Counted from the first letter of the stretch, positions 31,670 through 41,679 are shown. The stretch is 64,000 nucleotides of DNA from an uncultured Lachnospiraceae bacterium (GCA_947175035.1 CAMWLG010000007.1:1-64000), one strand, 5' to 3'. Translations and numbers: made by a program. The notes: generated by a model from the sequence alone, not told the origin.

Positions 31670-32836
31670 ATGAGAAAAAGACTATATTGGGTGTTGCTGC
31701 CGCTCTATATTCTGGTGGTGGCGTTTGTGCTGTATATCAATGGAGTGTTTCAGGGGCAGATCGCTTCTGCCAGCAACTTAATCATCAACGGGGTGTTTTT
31801 GCTGGTTATCGGCATTTTATTCCTCATATCCATGCAATCCTTTGGGAGATTGAACCGGTGTACGGATTGTCTTGTGAGGGTGGCGGAGCAGATGAAAACA
31901 GAATACAGGGATGCAGGGGGCAAAAATGTCTGGATAAATTATCAGGACAAGAGGGAGACTTTTTCTGAGGAAGTTCTCGACAGCGCTTTCCAAAAGTACC
32001 GGCTGCGGATGCGGGGCTATCGCACGCGGCAGGGTTACAGTGACTCCTGTGATATTGAGGAGTATATCAATGAGGATCTGCTGGATCATGTGGGAAAGAC
32101 TTATTTTAATTCCGGCATGGCAGGGACATTGACAGGACTGGGGATTCTGGGGACGTTCTTAGGTCTGGCGCTGGGGCTTGGCTCCTTTCAGGGAAATGAT
32201 ATTTACACCATATCCGATAATGTGGGGCCGCTGCTTGCTGGAATGAAGGTGGCGTTCCACACCTCAGTATATGGCATCTTTTTCTCCCTGGTGTTTCATT
32301 TTATCTATCGGGGTATCATGGCGGATGCCTATGGGAAGCTGGACGATTTCCTGAACGTGTTTCGGCAATGTGCACAGCCTGTGGTGGCGTCCGCGGATGA
32401 GAAGAGCGCTGCAATGCTGGTGTATCAGGCGAATATTGCCAACAGCATGAAGGAGATTTTGAATATTTTGCAGGGGACGGGCAGGGAGCAGATAGAAGGG
32501 GTGGAGCGCATTGTCAATCAATTCCTGCTGCAGATGAACAGTGCTTTGGGGACAAATCTCCAGATTTTGAGCAATTCCTTACGACAGACAGAAGAGGCCC
32601 AGAATGCGTATACCGCCCAGTGTGAGCAGCTTACGAGGGCGATGAAAGAGATGGCAGAGTTGAACCGGGCAACCTGCGGCAATCTGGAGCAGATTGCGAG
32701 CCGTCAGGAAGCCTTCGCCAAGGAGCTGATCAGGCAGCGGGAGCAGCTGGAAGCCACATGTACACAGATGAGCAACGAGGTCAGCAGTCAATTATATACA
32801 TTTGAGCAGATGAGAGGTTTATATGAGAAACAGTAG
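31670..32836 (+). CDS. MotA/TolQ/ExbB-family motor subunit, ZorA-like
   Basis: A 388-residue membrane protein. Membrane segments lie at about 6-25, 37-55, 149-172 and 196-216. The third and fourth carry the MotA/ExbB channel pattern (GTLTGLGILGTFLGLALGL, then AFHTSVYGIFFSLVFH). Residues 217-388 are a helical, coiled-coil-like cytoplasmic tail. Such proteins form a pentameric ion-driven stator around a dimer of the partner encoded next, whose start overlaps by 14 bases. It resembles ZorA of Zorya anti-phage systems with a much shorter tail. No ZorC, ZorD or ZorE is present. Confidence 0.8.
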   Translation: MRKRLYWVLLPLYILVVAFVLYINGVFQGQIASASNLIINGVFLLVIGILFLISMQSFGRLNRCTDCLVRVAEQMKTEYRDAGGKNVWINYQDKRETFSEEVLDSAFQKYRLRMRGYRTRQGYSDSCDIEEYINEDLLDHVGKTYFNSGMAGTLTGLGILGTFLGLALGLGSFQGNDIYTISDNVGPLLAGMKVAFHTSVYGIFFSLVFHFIYRGIMADAYGKLDDFLNVFRQCAQPVVASADEKSAAMLVYQANIANSMKEILNILQGTGREQIEGVERIVNQFLLQMNSALGTNLQILSNSLRQTEEAQNAYTAQCEQLTRAMKEMAELNRATCGNLEQIASRQEAFAKELIRQREQLEATCTQMSNEVSSQLYTFEQMRGLYEKQ

Positions 32837-33728
32837 AAGAAAGCGGGAGACTTTTGCGGAACCCAGTTATTGGCAGTCTTATTCCGACATGATGGCGGCG
32901 CTGCTGTTAATTTTTGTTCTGATCATTGCCATCACCCTTGCCATATACAAGCAGAAAACCACAGATTTGGAACTCACCAGACTGGAATTGTCCGCCGCGG
33001 AGGCGGATTTGGAGAATTCCCGGGTGGAGATTGAGAAATCCAACAAAGAATTGGCGGCATCCTTGGCGGAGCTGCAGGTTGCATACGCGGAGGCGGCACT
33101 TACCAAGGAGGAGCTGAACAATGCCTATCTGGAGATTGAAAATGCCAGAGAGGAGCTTGCCACTACCAAGAGCGAGCTTCAGGATATTGTGGGTATCCGC
33201 ACGGACATTATCGGTGCTTTGCAGGATACTTTCCACAATTCCAGCATGAAGGTGGACAATCAGACCGGCTCCATCACTTTTTCTTCGGATGTATTGTTCA
33301 AATATGGCAGCGCCACTTTGACGGAGGACAGCAAGACCACTTTGAAAGAAGTGATTCCCATGTATCTGAAAGTGCTTTTGCAGGATCAGTATCGGGATTA
33401 CATAGCGGAGATTATTATAGAAGGCCACACAGACACCTCGGGCAGCTATCAGCACAATATGTCGCTGTCCTACAACCGTGCCAACGCTGTGTCCAGATTC
33501 TGTCTGGACAGCAAGAATGGGCTTGACACAGAGCAAATCGACCAATTGCAGCAACTGCTCACTGTCAATGGACGTTCCTACAGCAATCCCATCTATGTCA
33601 GGAATGCAGCGGGGAACTCCACCGGCGAGATTGATATGGTGGCTTCCAGACGGGTAGAGATTAAATTCCGCCTGCGGGAAGATGAGATGATAGAGCGGAT
33701 TACGCAGGTGTTGAATGAGGAAGATTAA
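32823..33728 (+). CDS. OmpA/MotB-like motor subunit, ZorB-like
   Basis: A 301-residue protein with a short basic N-terminus and one membrane segment (about 22-42) containing the ion-binding Asp22 in YSDMMAALLLIF. A long coiled coil (about 45-125) follows. The periplasmic-type OmpA domain at about 150-295 has EGHTDTSGSYQHNMSLSYNRA and the C-terminal SRRVEIKF. The organisation matches peptidoglycan-anchored MotB/ZorB rotor-stator partners. The overlap with the upstream gene implies a complex with fixed stoichiometry. Confidence 0.82.
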   Translation: MRNSRRKRETFAEPSYWQSYSDMMAALLLIFVLIIAITLAIYKQKTTDLELTRLELSAAEADLENSRVEIEKSNKELAASLAELQVAYAEAALTKEELNNAYLEIENAREELATTKSELQDIVGIRTDIIGALQDTFHNSSMKVDNQTGSITFSSDVLFKYGSATLTEDSKTTLKEVIPMYLKVLLQDQYRDYIAEIIIEGHTDTSGSYQHNMSLSYNRANAVSRFCLDSKNGLDTEQIDQLQQLLTVNGRSYSNPIYVRNAAGNSTGEIDMVASRRVEIKFRLREDEMIERITQVLNEED

Positions 33729-33767
33729 AGATTTTCAAATTGTTTATACTTGTTTATACTTTTTTTA

Positions 33768-33882
33768 TTGATTTACTGGTAGAATGTGATATTCTTGTTA
33801 TATAAATAATAGAACAAACAAAACAAAAGCGTTGAGGTCAGGAGCAAAGGAATTGTCACAAAATAATTTTTAACAATTCCTT
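33768..33882 (+). promoter_or_regulatory. clpB upstream region: candidate promoter and inverted repeat
   Basis: TTGATT (33768-33773) and TATTCT (33790-33795) with a 16-base spacer form a moderate promoter. Downstream, AAGGAATTGT (33847-33856) is repeated inverted as ACAATTCCTT (33873-33882), 20 bases before the start. The inverted repeat could be an operator or a leader hairpin near the ribosome binding site. A single AGGTCA is present, but no full CtsR site. Confidence 0.45.
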
Positions 33883-33901
33883 AGAAAAGGGGGAGTATCG
33901 T

Positions 33902-36484
33902 ATGAATATTCAGAAGTTTACACAGAAATCAATGCAGGCGGTGGATGGCTGCGAGAAGCTTGCCTATGAATATGGCAATCAGGAGATTGAGCAGGAGCAT
34001 CTGTTATACAGCCTCCTGACCCTGGAGGACAGTCTGATTTTGAAGCTCATTGAGAAGATGGGGATTCAGAAGGAGCATTTTGTAAACCGCGTGGAGCAGG
34101 CACTGGCGAAGCGCGTGAAGGTGCAGGGCGGGCAGGTCTATATGGGACAGTATCTCAACAAGACGCTGATCGGGGCGGAGGACGAGGCAAAGCAGCTGGG
34201 GGACGAATATGTGTCCGTGGAGCACCTCTTCCTTGCCATGATCAAGGAGCCCGGCAGGGAGATCGCCCAGATCTGGAAGGAATATGGTATCACCAGAGAG
34301 CGGTTTTTACAGGCACTTTCCACGGTCAGGGGCAACCAGCGGGTGACCAGCGACAATCCCGAGGCCACCTATGATACCTTGGAAAAATACGGGCAGGATC
34401 TGGTGGATAAGGCACGCAATCAGAAACTCGACCCGGTGATTGGACGGGACAATGAGATTCGAAATATTATTCGGATTCTCTCCCGCAAGACCAAGAATAA
34501 TCCCGTGCTGATCGGTGAGCCGGGCGTGGGAAAGACTGCCGTGGTGGAGGGGCTTGCCCAGCGTATTGTGCGGGGGGACGTGCCCCAGGGATTGAAGGAT
34601 AAAACGATTTTTGCGTTGGATATGGGCGCCTTGGTGGCGGGAGCCAAGTACCGGGGCGAGTTTGAGGAGCGTTTGAAGGCTGTCCTTGAGGATGTGAAGA
34701 AGAGTGACGGACAGATTATTCTTTTCATTGACGAGCTGCACACCATCGTGGGCGCGGGCAAGTCGGACGGGGCGCTGGATGCGGGCAATATGCTCAAACC
34801 CATGTTGGCAAGAGGGGAGCTTCACTGTATCGGCGCTACCACTCTGGATGAATATCGGCAGTATATTGAAAAAGATCCGGCTTTGGAGCGTCGTTTCCAG
34901 CCCGTGATGGTGGATGAGCCCACGGTGGAGGATACCATCTCGATCCTGAGGGGATTGAAGGAGCGCTATGAGGTCTATCACGGTGTAAAAATTATGGACA
35001 ACGCGCTGGTGAGTGCGGCCGTGCTCTCCAACAGATATATTTCTGACAGATTCCTGCCGGATAAGGCAATCGATCTGGTGGATGAGGCATGCGCGTTGAT
35101 CAAGACGGAGCTGGACAGCATGCCCACGGAGTTGGATGAATTGCAGCGAAAGTGCATGCAGATGGAGATTGAGGAAGCGGCCTTGAAAAAAGAGGATGAT
35201 AAGCTGAGCCAGGAAAGATTGGCACAGCTGCAGAAAGAGCTTGCGGAGTGCAAGGAGGAGTTTTCAAGCCGCAAGGCCCAGTGGGATAATGAGAAGGCTT
35301 CCGTGGATAAACTCTCCAAGCTTCGGGAGGAGATCGACCGCGTGAACAATGAGATTCAGATTGCTCAGAGAGAAGGCAATCTGGAGAGGGCGGCGGAGCT
35401 TTCCTACGGGACGATGCCAGAGTTAAAGAAGCAATTGCAGCAGGAGGAAGAGCGGGTGAGCGAGGGTGAGCTGACACTGGTGCGGGAAAAGGTTTCTGAC
35501 GATGAGATTGCCCGGATTATCTCCCGTTGGACAGGGATTCCCGTGTCCAAGCTCACGGAGAGCGAGCGCAATAAGACCCTGCATCTGGACGAGGAACTGC
35601 ACCGCAGGGTCATGGGGCAGGACGAGGGCGTCACCAAGGTGACAGAGGCAATCATCCGCTCCAAGGCGGGCATCAAGGATCCCACCAAACCCATTGGTTC
35701 CTTCTTGTTCCTTGGTCCCACTGGCGTGGGCAAGACCGAGCTTGCAAAATCTTTGGCGGCGGCATTGTTTGACGACGAGAATAATATGGTGCGAATTGAT
35801 ATGAGTGAATATATGGAGAAATATTCTGTGTCCCGACTGATTGGGGCGCCTCCCGGATACGTGGGCTACGAGGAGGGCGGTCAGCTTACGGAGGCTGTGC
35901 GCAGAAAGCCTTACAGCGTGGTGCTTTTTGATGAGATCGAGAAAGCGCATCCGGATGTGTTCAACGTGCTTTTGCAGGTGTTGGATGATGGACGAATCAC
36001 GGATTCCCAAGGCCGCACCGTGGACTTCAAGAACACGATATTGATCATGACCTCCAATATCGGCGCGCATTATCTGTTGGAGGGCATCGAGGAGGACGGC
36101 AGCATCCGTTCTGAGGCGGAAGCAGCCGTGATGAATGATCTGCGGGCACACTTCCGCCCGGAGTTCCTAAACCGTTTGGATGAGACGATTTTGTTCAAGC
36201 CTTTGACCAAGGAGAATATCGGCGGCATCATCAAGCTGATCATTGCGGATTTGGATCGCAGGCTCTCCGACAGGGATTTGAGCATAGAGTTGACGGCGGA
36301 AGCGGAAGGGTTTGTGGTGGAGCAGGCTTATGACCCTGTTTACGGAGCGAGACCGCTCAAGAGATATATTCAAAAATATGTGGAAACTCTCGCCGCAAAA
36401 TTAATCTTGTCAGATCAGGTGGAGAGCGGGAATGTGATTTTGATTGACGTGGAGGGAGATGAATTGACTGCAAGAGTCAAATAG
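33902..36484 (+). CDS. clpB: ATP-dependent disaggregase ClpB
   Basis: An 860-residue AAA+ hexameric disaggregase that works with DnaK to extract polypeptides from aggregates. In order are the N-terminal Clp_N repeat domain (1-145), the first AAA domain with Walker A GEPGVGKT near 204, the long coiled-coil middle domain (about 405-525) that marks ClpB, and the second AAA domain with GPTGVGKT near 606 and the pore loop GYVGYEEGG. The length is normal. GGGGGAG lies upstream of the ATG. It is downstream of the motor pair but probably has its own promoter. Confidence 0.97.
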   Translation: MNIQKFTQKSMQAVDGCEKLAYEYGNQEIEQEHLLYSLLTLEDSLILKLIEKMGIQKEHFVNRVEQALAKRVKVQGGQVYMGQYLNKTLIGAEDEAKQLGDEYVSVEHLFLAMIKEPGREIAQIWKEYGITRERFLQALSTVRGNQRVTSDNPEATYDTLEKYGQDLVDKARNQKLDPVIGRDNEIRNIIRILSRKTKNNPVLIGEPGVGKTAVVEGLAQRIVRGDVPQGLKDKTIFALDMGALVAGAKYRGEFEERLKAVLEDVKKSDGQIILFIDELHTIVGAGKSDGALDAGNMLKPMLARGELHCIGATTLDEYRQYIEKDPALERRFQPVMVDEPTVEDTISILRGLKERYEVYHGVKIMDNALVSAAVLSNRYISDRFLPDKAIDLVDEACALIKTELDSMPTELDELQRKCMQMEIEEAALKKEDDKLSQERLAQLQKELAECKEEFSSRKAQWDNEKASVDKLSKLREEIDRVNNEIQIAQREGNLERAAELSYGTMPELKKQLQQEEERVSEGELTLVREKVSDDEIARIISRWTGIPVSKLTESERNKTLHLDEELHRRVMGQDEGVTKVTEAIIRSKAGIKDPTKPIGSFLFLGPTGVGKTELAKSLAAALFDDENNMVRIDMSEYMEKYSVSRLIGAPPGYVGYEEGGQLTEAVRRKPYSVVLFDEIEKAHPDVFNVLLQVLDDGRITDSQGRTVDFKNTILIMTSNIGAHYLLEGIEEDGSIRSEAEAAVMNDLRAHFRPEFLNRLDETILFKPLTKENIGGIIKLIIADLDRRLSDRDLSIELTAEAEGFVVEQAYDPVYGARPLKRYIQKYVETLAAKLILSDQVESGNVILIDVEGDELTARVK

Positions 36485-36494
36485 GTGACGTGTG

Positions 36495-36521
36495 GGGGCT
36501 GGTGAGGAGTGAGCCAGCCCC
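36495..36521 (+). terminator. GC-rich hairpin after clpB
   Basis: GGGGCTGG and CCAGCCCC form an 8-bp stem with an 11-base loop, 11 bases after the stop. No T-run follows, so termination may need a factor. Confidence 0.5.
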
Positions 36522-36573
36522 TCCGCATAGTCTGACGGAGATTGATATCATCCGTTTCGTTTACATACTTCTA

Positions 36574-37932
36574 TTATTGTTCATCCTTCGATTTGTTAAG
36601 ACATCTCACAAAGTACGAATCTCTGGACAGATAGGTCTTGGGGATCAGAACATAAGCAAGAGAACATTCGCCCTCTGTGTTGTCCCAGTTAAGAGGAATT
36701 GAGCATCCCATTACAATATCACTATCTCCGATATCAGTTCTCTGCCACTCATATTTCGTATTGACGCTGTGGCCGTCAAGTTTGACGCAAAGGGAATATT
36801 TGCTAAAATCAGGCACACCTTTTTCTTCCAATGCGCTGCGAATACTGCCATTTTCCACAAGATTGTGACTGTCACAGCTTTTGATAAATTCTTCGTACTT
36901 TGTCGAGTCAGGTATGTAAAGCCCCATAAAGCCGTGCATATTGAATTCCTTCCAAACCGCGTGCATTGCCGTTTCAGAGAAGCCATATGCTTCCCCTGTG
37001 ATAAAATCAGGATCGAAGTTCAAATCTCCATCCTTGATGCGTTGCCACTCACCGCCATCGGCACATGGGATGCTGTCAGAGATAAAATCTCCGCTGGAAC
37101 GGGGAAAAGCCACAACATTGCAAAAACCTGCTCCCTCCGTATGGGAGAGTTTATAGCCATCATCTGTGCGCAGGACAGCGTTTGCAGGAGCGGCGTTCAG
37201 TTCGACGAAATAGACATATCGTTCCTGTTCATAATCCTTGTAATCATCGAGCATATCATCAATAGATACACCACATTGTCTGGCAAGTATGCGCAGCTGT
37301 TTAGCACTCGAAAGAAAGTACATTCCGTTCATTTCGGTATTGCATTCAACAGTATTCAGGGGTATGTCATAAACAGTGTAAACAAGCGGCGCTGTGAATT
37401 CGGGTGTGAAGCGTTTAATTTTTTTATTATAAGATTTTACGAACTTTTGGGCAAAGCTGTCACTGAGCTCACCACAAGAATCTCCATCCACAGTGCAGAC
37501 GGTTATACTTCCCGTATCGGGATTACAAAAGGAAACAGTGTGCGAGCCGGCATCCGTAGCGCCACCTTTTGGATCAATTTCGAATTCGCTTTCCGGATCG
37601 ATCTGTGCGCCGAGTGAATATAGCTTAATAATCGTGTCGCTGTCTATCGTCATGATTGGTTCCGTGTTGTCACGGACGATATCAAATTTTAATAACAACT
37701 GTTCATCAGGTATGATATGATGGGGTGACCTTTCAAAGTCAAACGCATAAACTGCTCCGCTTGTATCTATGAAAATTCCTTTATCCTGATAAACCCATGC
37801 AGAGTTCTTATAGCGGTCAATCAGGAATATCTCTGCTGTTTGAGGCAAACCTTCGCTATCATTGCCTGTTATCTTACCACATGATGTTAGCATAAGGCTC
37901 ATCATGCCGATGGCCAAGAGGATTTTTTTCAT
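36574..37932 (-). CDS. Predicted lipoprotein, unknown function
   Basis: A 452-residue exported lipoprotein. The signal peptide (MKKILLAIGMMSLMLTSC) ends at a lipobox with Cys18. The mature protein is acidic and rich in Asp, Ser and aromatic residues, with eight or more Cys, and holds no catalytic motif I recognise. It lies downstream of the MgtC-like gene on the same strand (33 bases), so the two may be cotranscribed. AAAGGACAAT lies before the ATG. Confidence 0.72.
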   Translation of the reverse strand: MKKILLAIGMMSLMLTSCGKITGNDSEGLPQTAEIFLIDRYKNSAWVYQDKGIFIDTSGAVYAFDFERSPHHIIPDEQLLLKFDIVRDNTEPIMTIDSDTIIKLYSLGAQIDPESEFEIDPKGGATDAGSHTVSFCNPDTGSITVCTVDGDSCGELSDSFAQKFVKSYNKKIKRFTPEFTAPLVYTVYDIPLNTVECNTEMNGMYFLSSAKQLRILARQCGVSIDDMLDDYKDYEQERYVYFVELNAAPANAVLRTDDGYKLSHTEGAGFCNVVAFPRSSGDFISDSIPCADGGEWQRIKDGDLNFDPDFITGEAYGFSETAMHAVWKEFNMHGFMGLYIPDSTKYEEFIKSCDSHNLVENGSIRSALEEKGVPDFSKYSLCVKLDGHSVNTKYEWQRTDIGDSDIVMGCSIPLNWDNTEGECSLAYVLIPKTYLSRDSYFVRCLNKSKDEQ

Positions 37933-37965
37933 AATGATTGTCCTTTCAAAAAAGCTTTTAATGGC

Positions 37966-38646
37966 TTATAATTCATTGATCGTTCCCACACCCTCTGTCT
38001 CCTGCAGAATGTGCAAATATGCATCCCGATTGGTGCCCTTCGGTATCTTAAATGTCGTCACAATCTGAAAATACTGTCCTTTTGCCTTTGGCTTATCCAC
38101 CACAAAGGTATCGATAAGACAGTTGTCCTCCTTTAATTTCCGGGAAATCAGCGTAATCTCCCTGCCGGTCGCAGCTTCAATATAAAGCGTCATGTACCTT
38201 GAATGCCTGTAAACCCTGTTTTCTATGTATGGCACAAAATGTACCCCTACAAGCCAGAGTACGGTTAATATCACCGCACCGTCGATAAAACCGATCCCTA
38301 CCGCAAGCCCTATACAGGCGCAGGTCCAGATGCTCGCAGCAGATGTAAGCCCCTTGATCTGATGCCCGGACACAAGGATAGAGCCCGCACCCAAAAATCC
38401 CACACCGCTGATCACCTGTGCGGCAATCCTTGAGATATCAAGCCGTTCCGGATAAAGCGCCTCAAGGTATTGTTCCAGGAGCATCACCATCGTAGCGCCA
38501 AGGCATACGGTAATTGTGGTTCTTGCACCGCCGCCGCGCCGCTTTGCACCTCTGTCAATCCCTATTACCATGCCAAGAATTAAGGATACGATCATTCTGA
38601 TAAGAATATTACCCCAGGTCCAATCTGACAATAAAAGTGTAAACAT
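37966..38646 (-). CDS. MgtC/SapB family membrane protein
   Basis: A 226-residue protein. The N-terminal 130 residues hold about four membrane segments with the MgtC signature (LGMVIGIDRGAKRRGGGARTTITVCLGA, split by charged residues) and GVGFLGAGSIL. The C-terminal 80 residues are a soluble ACT-like domain found in longer MgtC relatives. MgtC helps survival at low magnesium and inhibits the F-type ATPase in enteric pathogens; the role in commensals is not established. GAGGAG lies before the start. Confidence 0.9.
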   Translation of the reverse strand: MFTLLLSDWTWGNILIRMIVSLILGMVIGIDRGAKRRGGGARTTITVCLGATMVMLLEQYLEALYPERLDISRIAAQVISGVGFLGAGSILVSGHQIKGLTSAASIWTCACIGLAVGIGFIDGAVILTVLWLVGVHFVPYIENRVYRHSRYMTLYIEAATGREITLISRKLKEDNCLIDTFVVDKPKAKGQYFQIVTTFKIPKGTNRDAYLHILQETEGVGTINEL

Positions 38647-38755
38647 ATAGATTTCTCCTCAAATTCTGCCTTAAATATATATTATTGTACCATATATGGC
38701 AGCAAAAGGGTAGTTTACTTTTGACACGTCATTCTAAGGTCTAAGGCAAGCAAAG

Positions 38756-39748
38756 TTATACAAGCTGTAAATAATACGCAAACATATTCTCTGGAATATT
38801 GAGCGCTTTCATAGCCTGTTCGGTTGTCATTTTTAAATTTGCTTTCAAATTTCGGATGGAAGACACGCGCTCCCGTTCTATACCCTGCTCTATACCCTGC
38901 TCCATACCCTCAGCCTTGCATTCCTCCATAATCTCGTCCCACGCCTGACACATATTGACCTCCCCTTTCTCATTATGTTCTATTTTTTCAAGCACCCTCA
39001 TGTTGTCTGTCATGATGGCAATCGTCCTTGCAGTCTCCACAGACAAATTGGAAAACTCCCGCCCTTTGAACAATTCCTTCATCTTATTCCGATCCCTGCG
39101 CGCTGCCAATGTTTCCAACAAGAGCCTAAGGTTCGTGCGAAACACAGACAAATCCTTCAAGTCCTCCACACACACCAAGGTCATCCGGTAATCATGGAAA
39201 AGCACCTCACAAAACTCCTCATTTCCCGTACAATCCATCATGTCCCTCAGACTTCTTGGTCCGTTCCATCTCTCGGTTCCATGATATAGGCACAAGGTGT
39301 ATATCGGGTGCAATTTGTCTTTCTCGCCAAATTTCGTCTCGAATCCGGCACGCTTTTTCTTGCCATCTTTATTTCTTTGCCGCTTGCGGTTCTCGATTGT
39401 CCTGATTTGTTGGTGATACTCCAGGTAGTCATACTGCATGATCCTCCATGGCATGGCGTAATCAATCGTGGCTTGGTTCTCTATCGCCAACACCGAGATT
39501 CCCGTGCCGCATTTCATGCGTTTCTTAATGTCCCTGAATCTGTTTTCCGTTTTGAGCGGCGGGGCACCCTTTTTCAGAGATACCGGTTGGACATCGTCCG
39601 GACGCTCCAAAACATATCTCTCCGAATCTCCCTCCAACGCCTCCGCGTGAAGCACTTGTCGCCCCCCGAACAACACACCGTTAAACAAGTCCGCAAACCT
39701 TTCATTGTCCGACAAAAACTGATACATGGCATCATCATATTTTCCCAT
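38756..39748 (-). CDS. Rpn-family PD-(D/E)XK nuclease-like protein
   Basis: A 330-residue protein of the Rpn/transposase_31 group, linked to recombination-promoting nuclease activity. Family features are the start with FADLFNGVLFGG, then GISVLAIENQATIDYAMPWR, which holds the conserved Glu-Asn-Gln of the nuclease core, and IYTLCLYHGTERWNG. Near the C-terminus is the short tandem repeat EGMEQGIEQGIE, encoded by 12-base repeats at about 38880-38912, followed by a MTTEQAMKALNIPE helix. GGAAGAT precedes the ATG. It has a perfect promoter and a structured leader. Confidence 0.82.
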   Translation of the reverse strand: MGKYDDAMYQFLSDNERFADLFNGVLFGGRQVLHAEALEGDSERYVLERPDDVQPVSLKKGAPPLKTENRFRDIKKRMKCGTGISVLAIENQATIDYAMPWRIMQYDYLEYHQQIRTIENRKRQRNKDGKKKRAGFETKFGEKDKLHPIYTLCLYHGTERWNGPRSLRDMMDCTGNEEFCEVLFHDYRMTLVCVEDLKDLSVFRTNLRLLLETLAARRDRNKMKELFKGREFSNLSVETARTIAIMTDNMRVLEKIEHNEKGEVNMCQAWDEIMEECKAEGMEQGIEQGIERERVSSIRNLKANLKMTTEQAMKALNIPENMFAYYLQLV

Positions 39749-39914
39749 ATAATCTTCCTTGGACGGAGGTCATACCTCTTGCGCCTGCCTCCGCCACCTT
39801 TTTTTATTCTATTGATTCAAGTGGAAAAAGGCCTTGTCGCCTTGGCAGAATCGCCATAGAAAACAACTTGAATTAAGATAATCGTATTATAGGATATTAA
39901 ATATGAAATGTCAA
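39749..39914 (-). promoter_or_regulatory. Consensus promoter and structured leader of the Rpn gene
   Basis: On the minus strand TTGACA (39909-39914), a 17-base spacer and TATAAT (39886-39891) form an exact consensus. The leader of about 130 bases can fold: ATTCAAGTTG pairs with CACTTGAAT over a long span, and GGAGG pairs with CCTCC close to the start. The rest of the 39915-40091 interval shows no feature I can name. Confidence 0.65.
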
Positions 39915-40091
39915 GTTTTTATTTTTCGTGAAAAAACAGAAACGATTTGCAGTCGCTTCTATCATATGCCATTGATAAATCATTATGGAACCCGCAGGAA
40001 ACTTTGCTAGTAATATCAGCTATGTTGTGGTAAAATGATATTTGACAAGCTGGGGTTGAAGGGGTTAGCAATATACATGGAGGTTTGAGGA

Positions 40092-40775
40092 ATGAGAGCG
40101 ATATGCTGGGACTTTGACGGTACACTTGTTCATTCCCATTGCTTATGGAGTGGTTCTATCTGGAAAGCTTTAAAAGAAACGGTTCCCGATACAACTATCC
40201 CAATGGATGATGTGAGGCCGTATACCGCTATCGGATTTACATGGCATACGCCGGAGAAGGATTATTCGGATCTTGTGGGAGAACGCTGGTGGGATTATAT
40301 GAACAAGTATTTTGAACATATCTATCTTTCTCTTGGACTGGATGGGGATATTGCGAAAGTGGCAAGCCAAAAGGTAAGAGCCTTTATAAAAGACAGGGAG
40401 AATTATCACCTGTATGATGACACCATAGCGGTTCTTGAATGGGCGAAAAAGGCGGGTTTTCAAAATATTCTTTTGTCGAATAATTATCCTGATTTATGCG
40501 ACGTTCTATCAGACTTGGGGTTGATGCAGTATTTTGATGCCTTTGTCATTTCTGGTCAGATTGGCTATGATAAACCACGCAAAGAAATATTTGACTATGC
40601 AAAGAAAGCGTTGCCTGATACTGATCAATACTATATGGTTGGCGACAGCGTTTCCGCTGATATAGTCGGCGGGAAAAAATCCGGCATGACGACAATTCTT
40701 GTACATAAGCCGTTTAATGAAATGGCGGATTATTGTATTTCTTCGCTGGGAGAAATATGCAATATTTTCATTTAA
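40092..40775 (+). CDS. HAD-superfamily hydrolase
   Basis: A 227-residue phosphatase of the HAD-IA class. Motif I is WDFDGTLVH (residues 6-14) with the nucleophile Asp8, motif II is LSNN near 128, Lys lies in YDKPRKE and motif IV is VGDSVSADIVGG near 182. A helical cap domain lies between motifs I and II. The substrate cannot be read from the sequence; family members include phosphoglycolate phosphatase-like enzymes. GGAGG lies upstream of the ATG. Its 3' end overlaps the convergent gene by eight bases. Confidence 0.88.
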   Translation: MRAICWDFDGTLVHSHCLWSGSIWKALKETVPDTTIPMDDVRPYTAIGFTWHTPEKDYSDLVGERWWDYMNKYFEHIYLSLGLDGDIAKVASQKVRAFIKDRENYHLYDDTIAVLEWAKKAGFQNILLSNNYPDLCDVLSDLGLMQYFDAFVISGQIGYDKPRKEIFDYAKKALPDTDQYYMVGDSVSADIVGGKKSGMTTILVHKPFNEMADYCISSLGEICNIFI

Positions 40776-41097
40776 CCTTTTTTGCATCCAGTTTTTTCTC
40801 CCAAAATGTATCGATATCTTTCGTATATACAAATGAGACCGGCTGCAAAAACCCCGTTATAAATTGTACCGATATGCCTGTTTGATTTCCCATATTTTCA
40901 AATGTAACTTTAAATGTTGGCTTAGGAGAAGTAGCTAAACTCAATATGCTATTTTTATATTCTGTAAATGTTATTAGGTAATAGCCCTCTTTTTCCTCCC
41001 ATACATATTCAAATTTATCATATATATTATCATGTTTCATGTACTCTAGGCATAAATCCAATGAATAATTTGTGATATAATGAAGTTCGCTTTCCAT
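40768..41097 (-). CDS. Hypothetical protein
   Basis: A 109-residue soluble protein, mixed alpha/beta, rich in Tyr, Phe and charged residues, with no recognised family. The ATG at 41097 has GGGAGGAAGT directly before it and is preferred over one at 41127. It lies downstream of the NUDIX gene on the same strand (62 bases) and may be part of the same transcription unit. Confidence 0.6.
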   Translation of the reverse strand: MESELHYITNYSLDLCLEYMKHDNIYDKFEYVWEEKEGYYLITFTEYKNSILSLATSPKPTFKVTFENMGNQTGISVQFITGFLQPVSFVYTKDIDTFWEKKLDAKKVK

Positions 41098-41159
41098 ACT
41101 TCCTCCCATCAGCGGTATTACTTGCAAGTCACACTCGCCATATCTTCAATTCGTCCCAA

Positions 41160-41678
41160 TCAGATATCGTCAAAATGTCCCTCTTGTATCAGTAATTCCA
41201 ATACAAGAGCCTCTCGTTCCAGCATTACCTGAGTGAAATCATCCAGTATCGTTTCCCTATTTACAGCTATTGCAAGCTGCGGCTCCAAAAATTCAAGCGT
41301 AAAGCCTTCGTCCGCTTCATACTTGTCCAAATTTTGCTGTGCTAAATCCTCTTTCACGCAACACAGGAAATAATAATTATCCTGTATAAAAATGTCCTCT
41401 TTTATTCCTTTCTGAATGCGGTGAACTTGCCCATATTCCTGAATAGAATCTTTAATAACGCATAACCCCGTTTCCTCTAACACTTCTCTGATCAAGGCGT
41501 CTTCCATACATTCAGCACCCTCTATGCCTCCGCCCGGAAATTTATAATAATTATATTTTTTACTGTACACCATTGCTATTTTGCCATTTTTAATGATGAT
41601 AGCCCTTGCGGAAGGTCTGCTAAAAACGCTGCCATTAGGAACATAATCTTTTTTGTCCATTTCAAATAAAATACGCAT
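41160..41678 (-). CDS. NUDIX hydrolase
   Basis: A 172-residue enzyme that hydrolyses nucleoside diphosphates linked to another moiety. The complete NUDIX box is present around residues 50-72: GGGIEGAE, seven residues, REVLEETGL. The N-terminal RPSARAIIIKNGKIAMV is also typical. It begins two bases after the HAD gene stop, so the pair is tightly coupled. The substrate is unknown; a house-cleaning role is common for such pairs. Confidence 0.92.
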   Translation of the reverse strand: MRILFEMDKKDYVPNGSVFSRPSARAIIIKNGKIAMVYSKKYNYYKFPGGGIEGAECMEDALIREVLEETGLCVIKDSIQEYGQVHRIQKGIKEDIFIQDNYYFLCCVKEDLAQQNLDKYEADEGFTLEFLEPQLAIAVNRETILDDFTQVMLEREALVLELLIQEGHFDDI

Positions 41679-41679
41679 T

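Noticed and set aside
31670-33728. A complete Zorya defence system or flagellar MotAB
   Set aside because: ZorC, ZorD and ZorE are absent and there are no flagellar genes; only the motor pair can be supported.
33829-33850. A CtsR operator before clpB
   Set aside because: Only one AGGTCA half-site is present; the tandem heptads of a CtsR box are missing.
38880-38912. 12-base tandem repeats
   Set aside because: They encode EGMEQGIEQGIE inside the Rpn protein, so they are coding low complexity and not an array.
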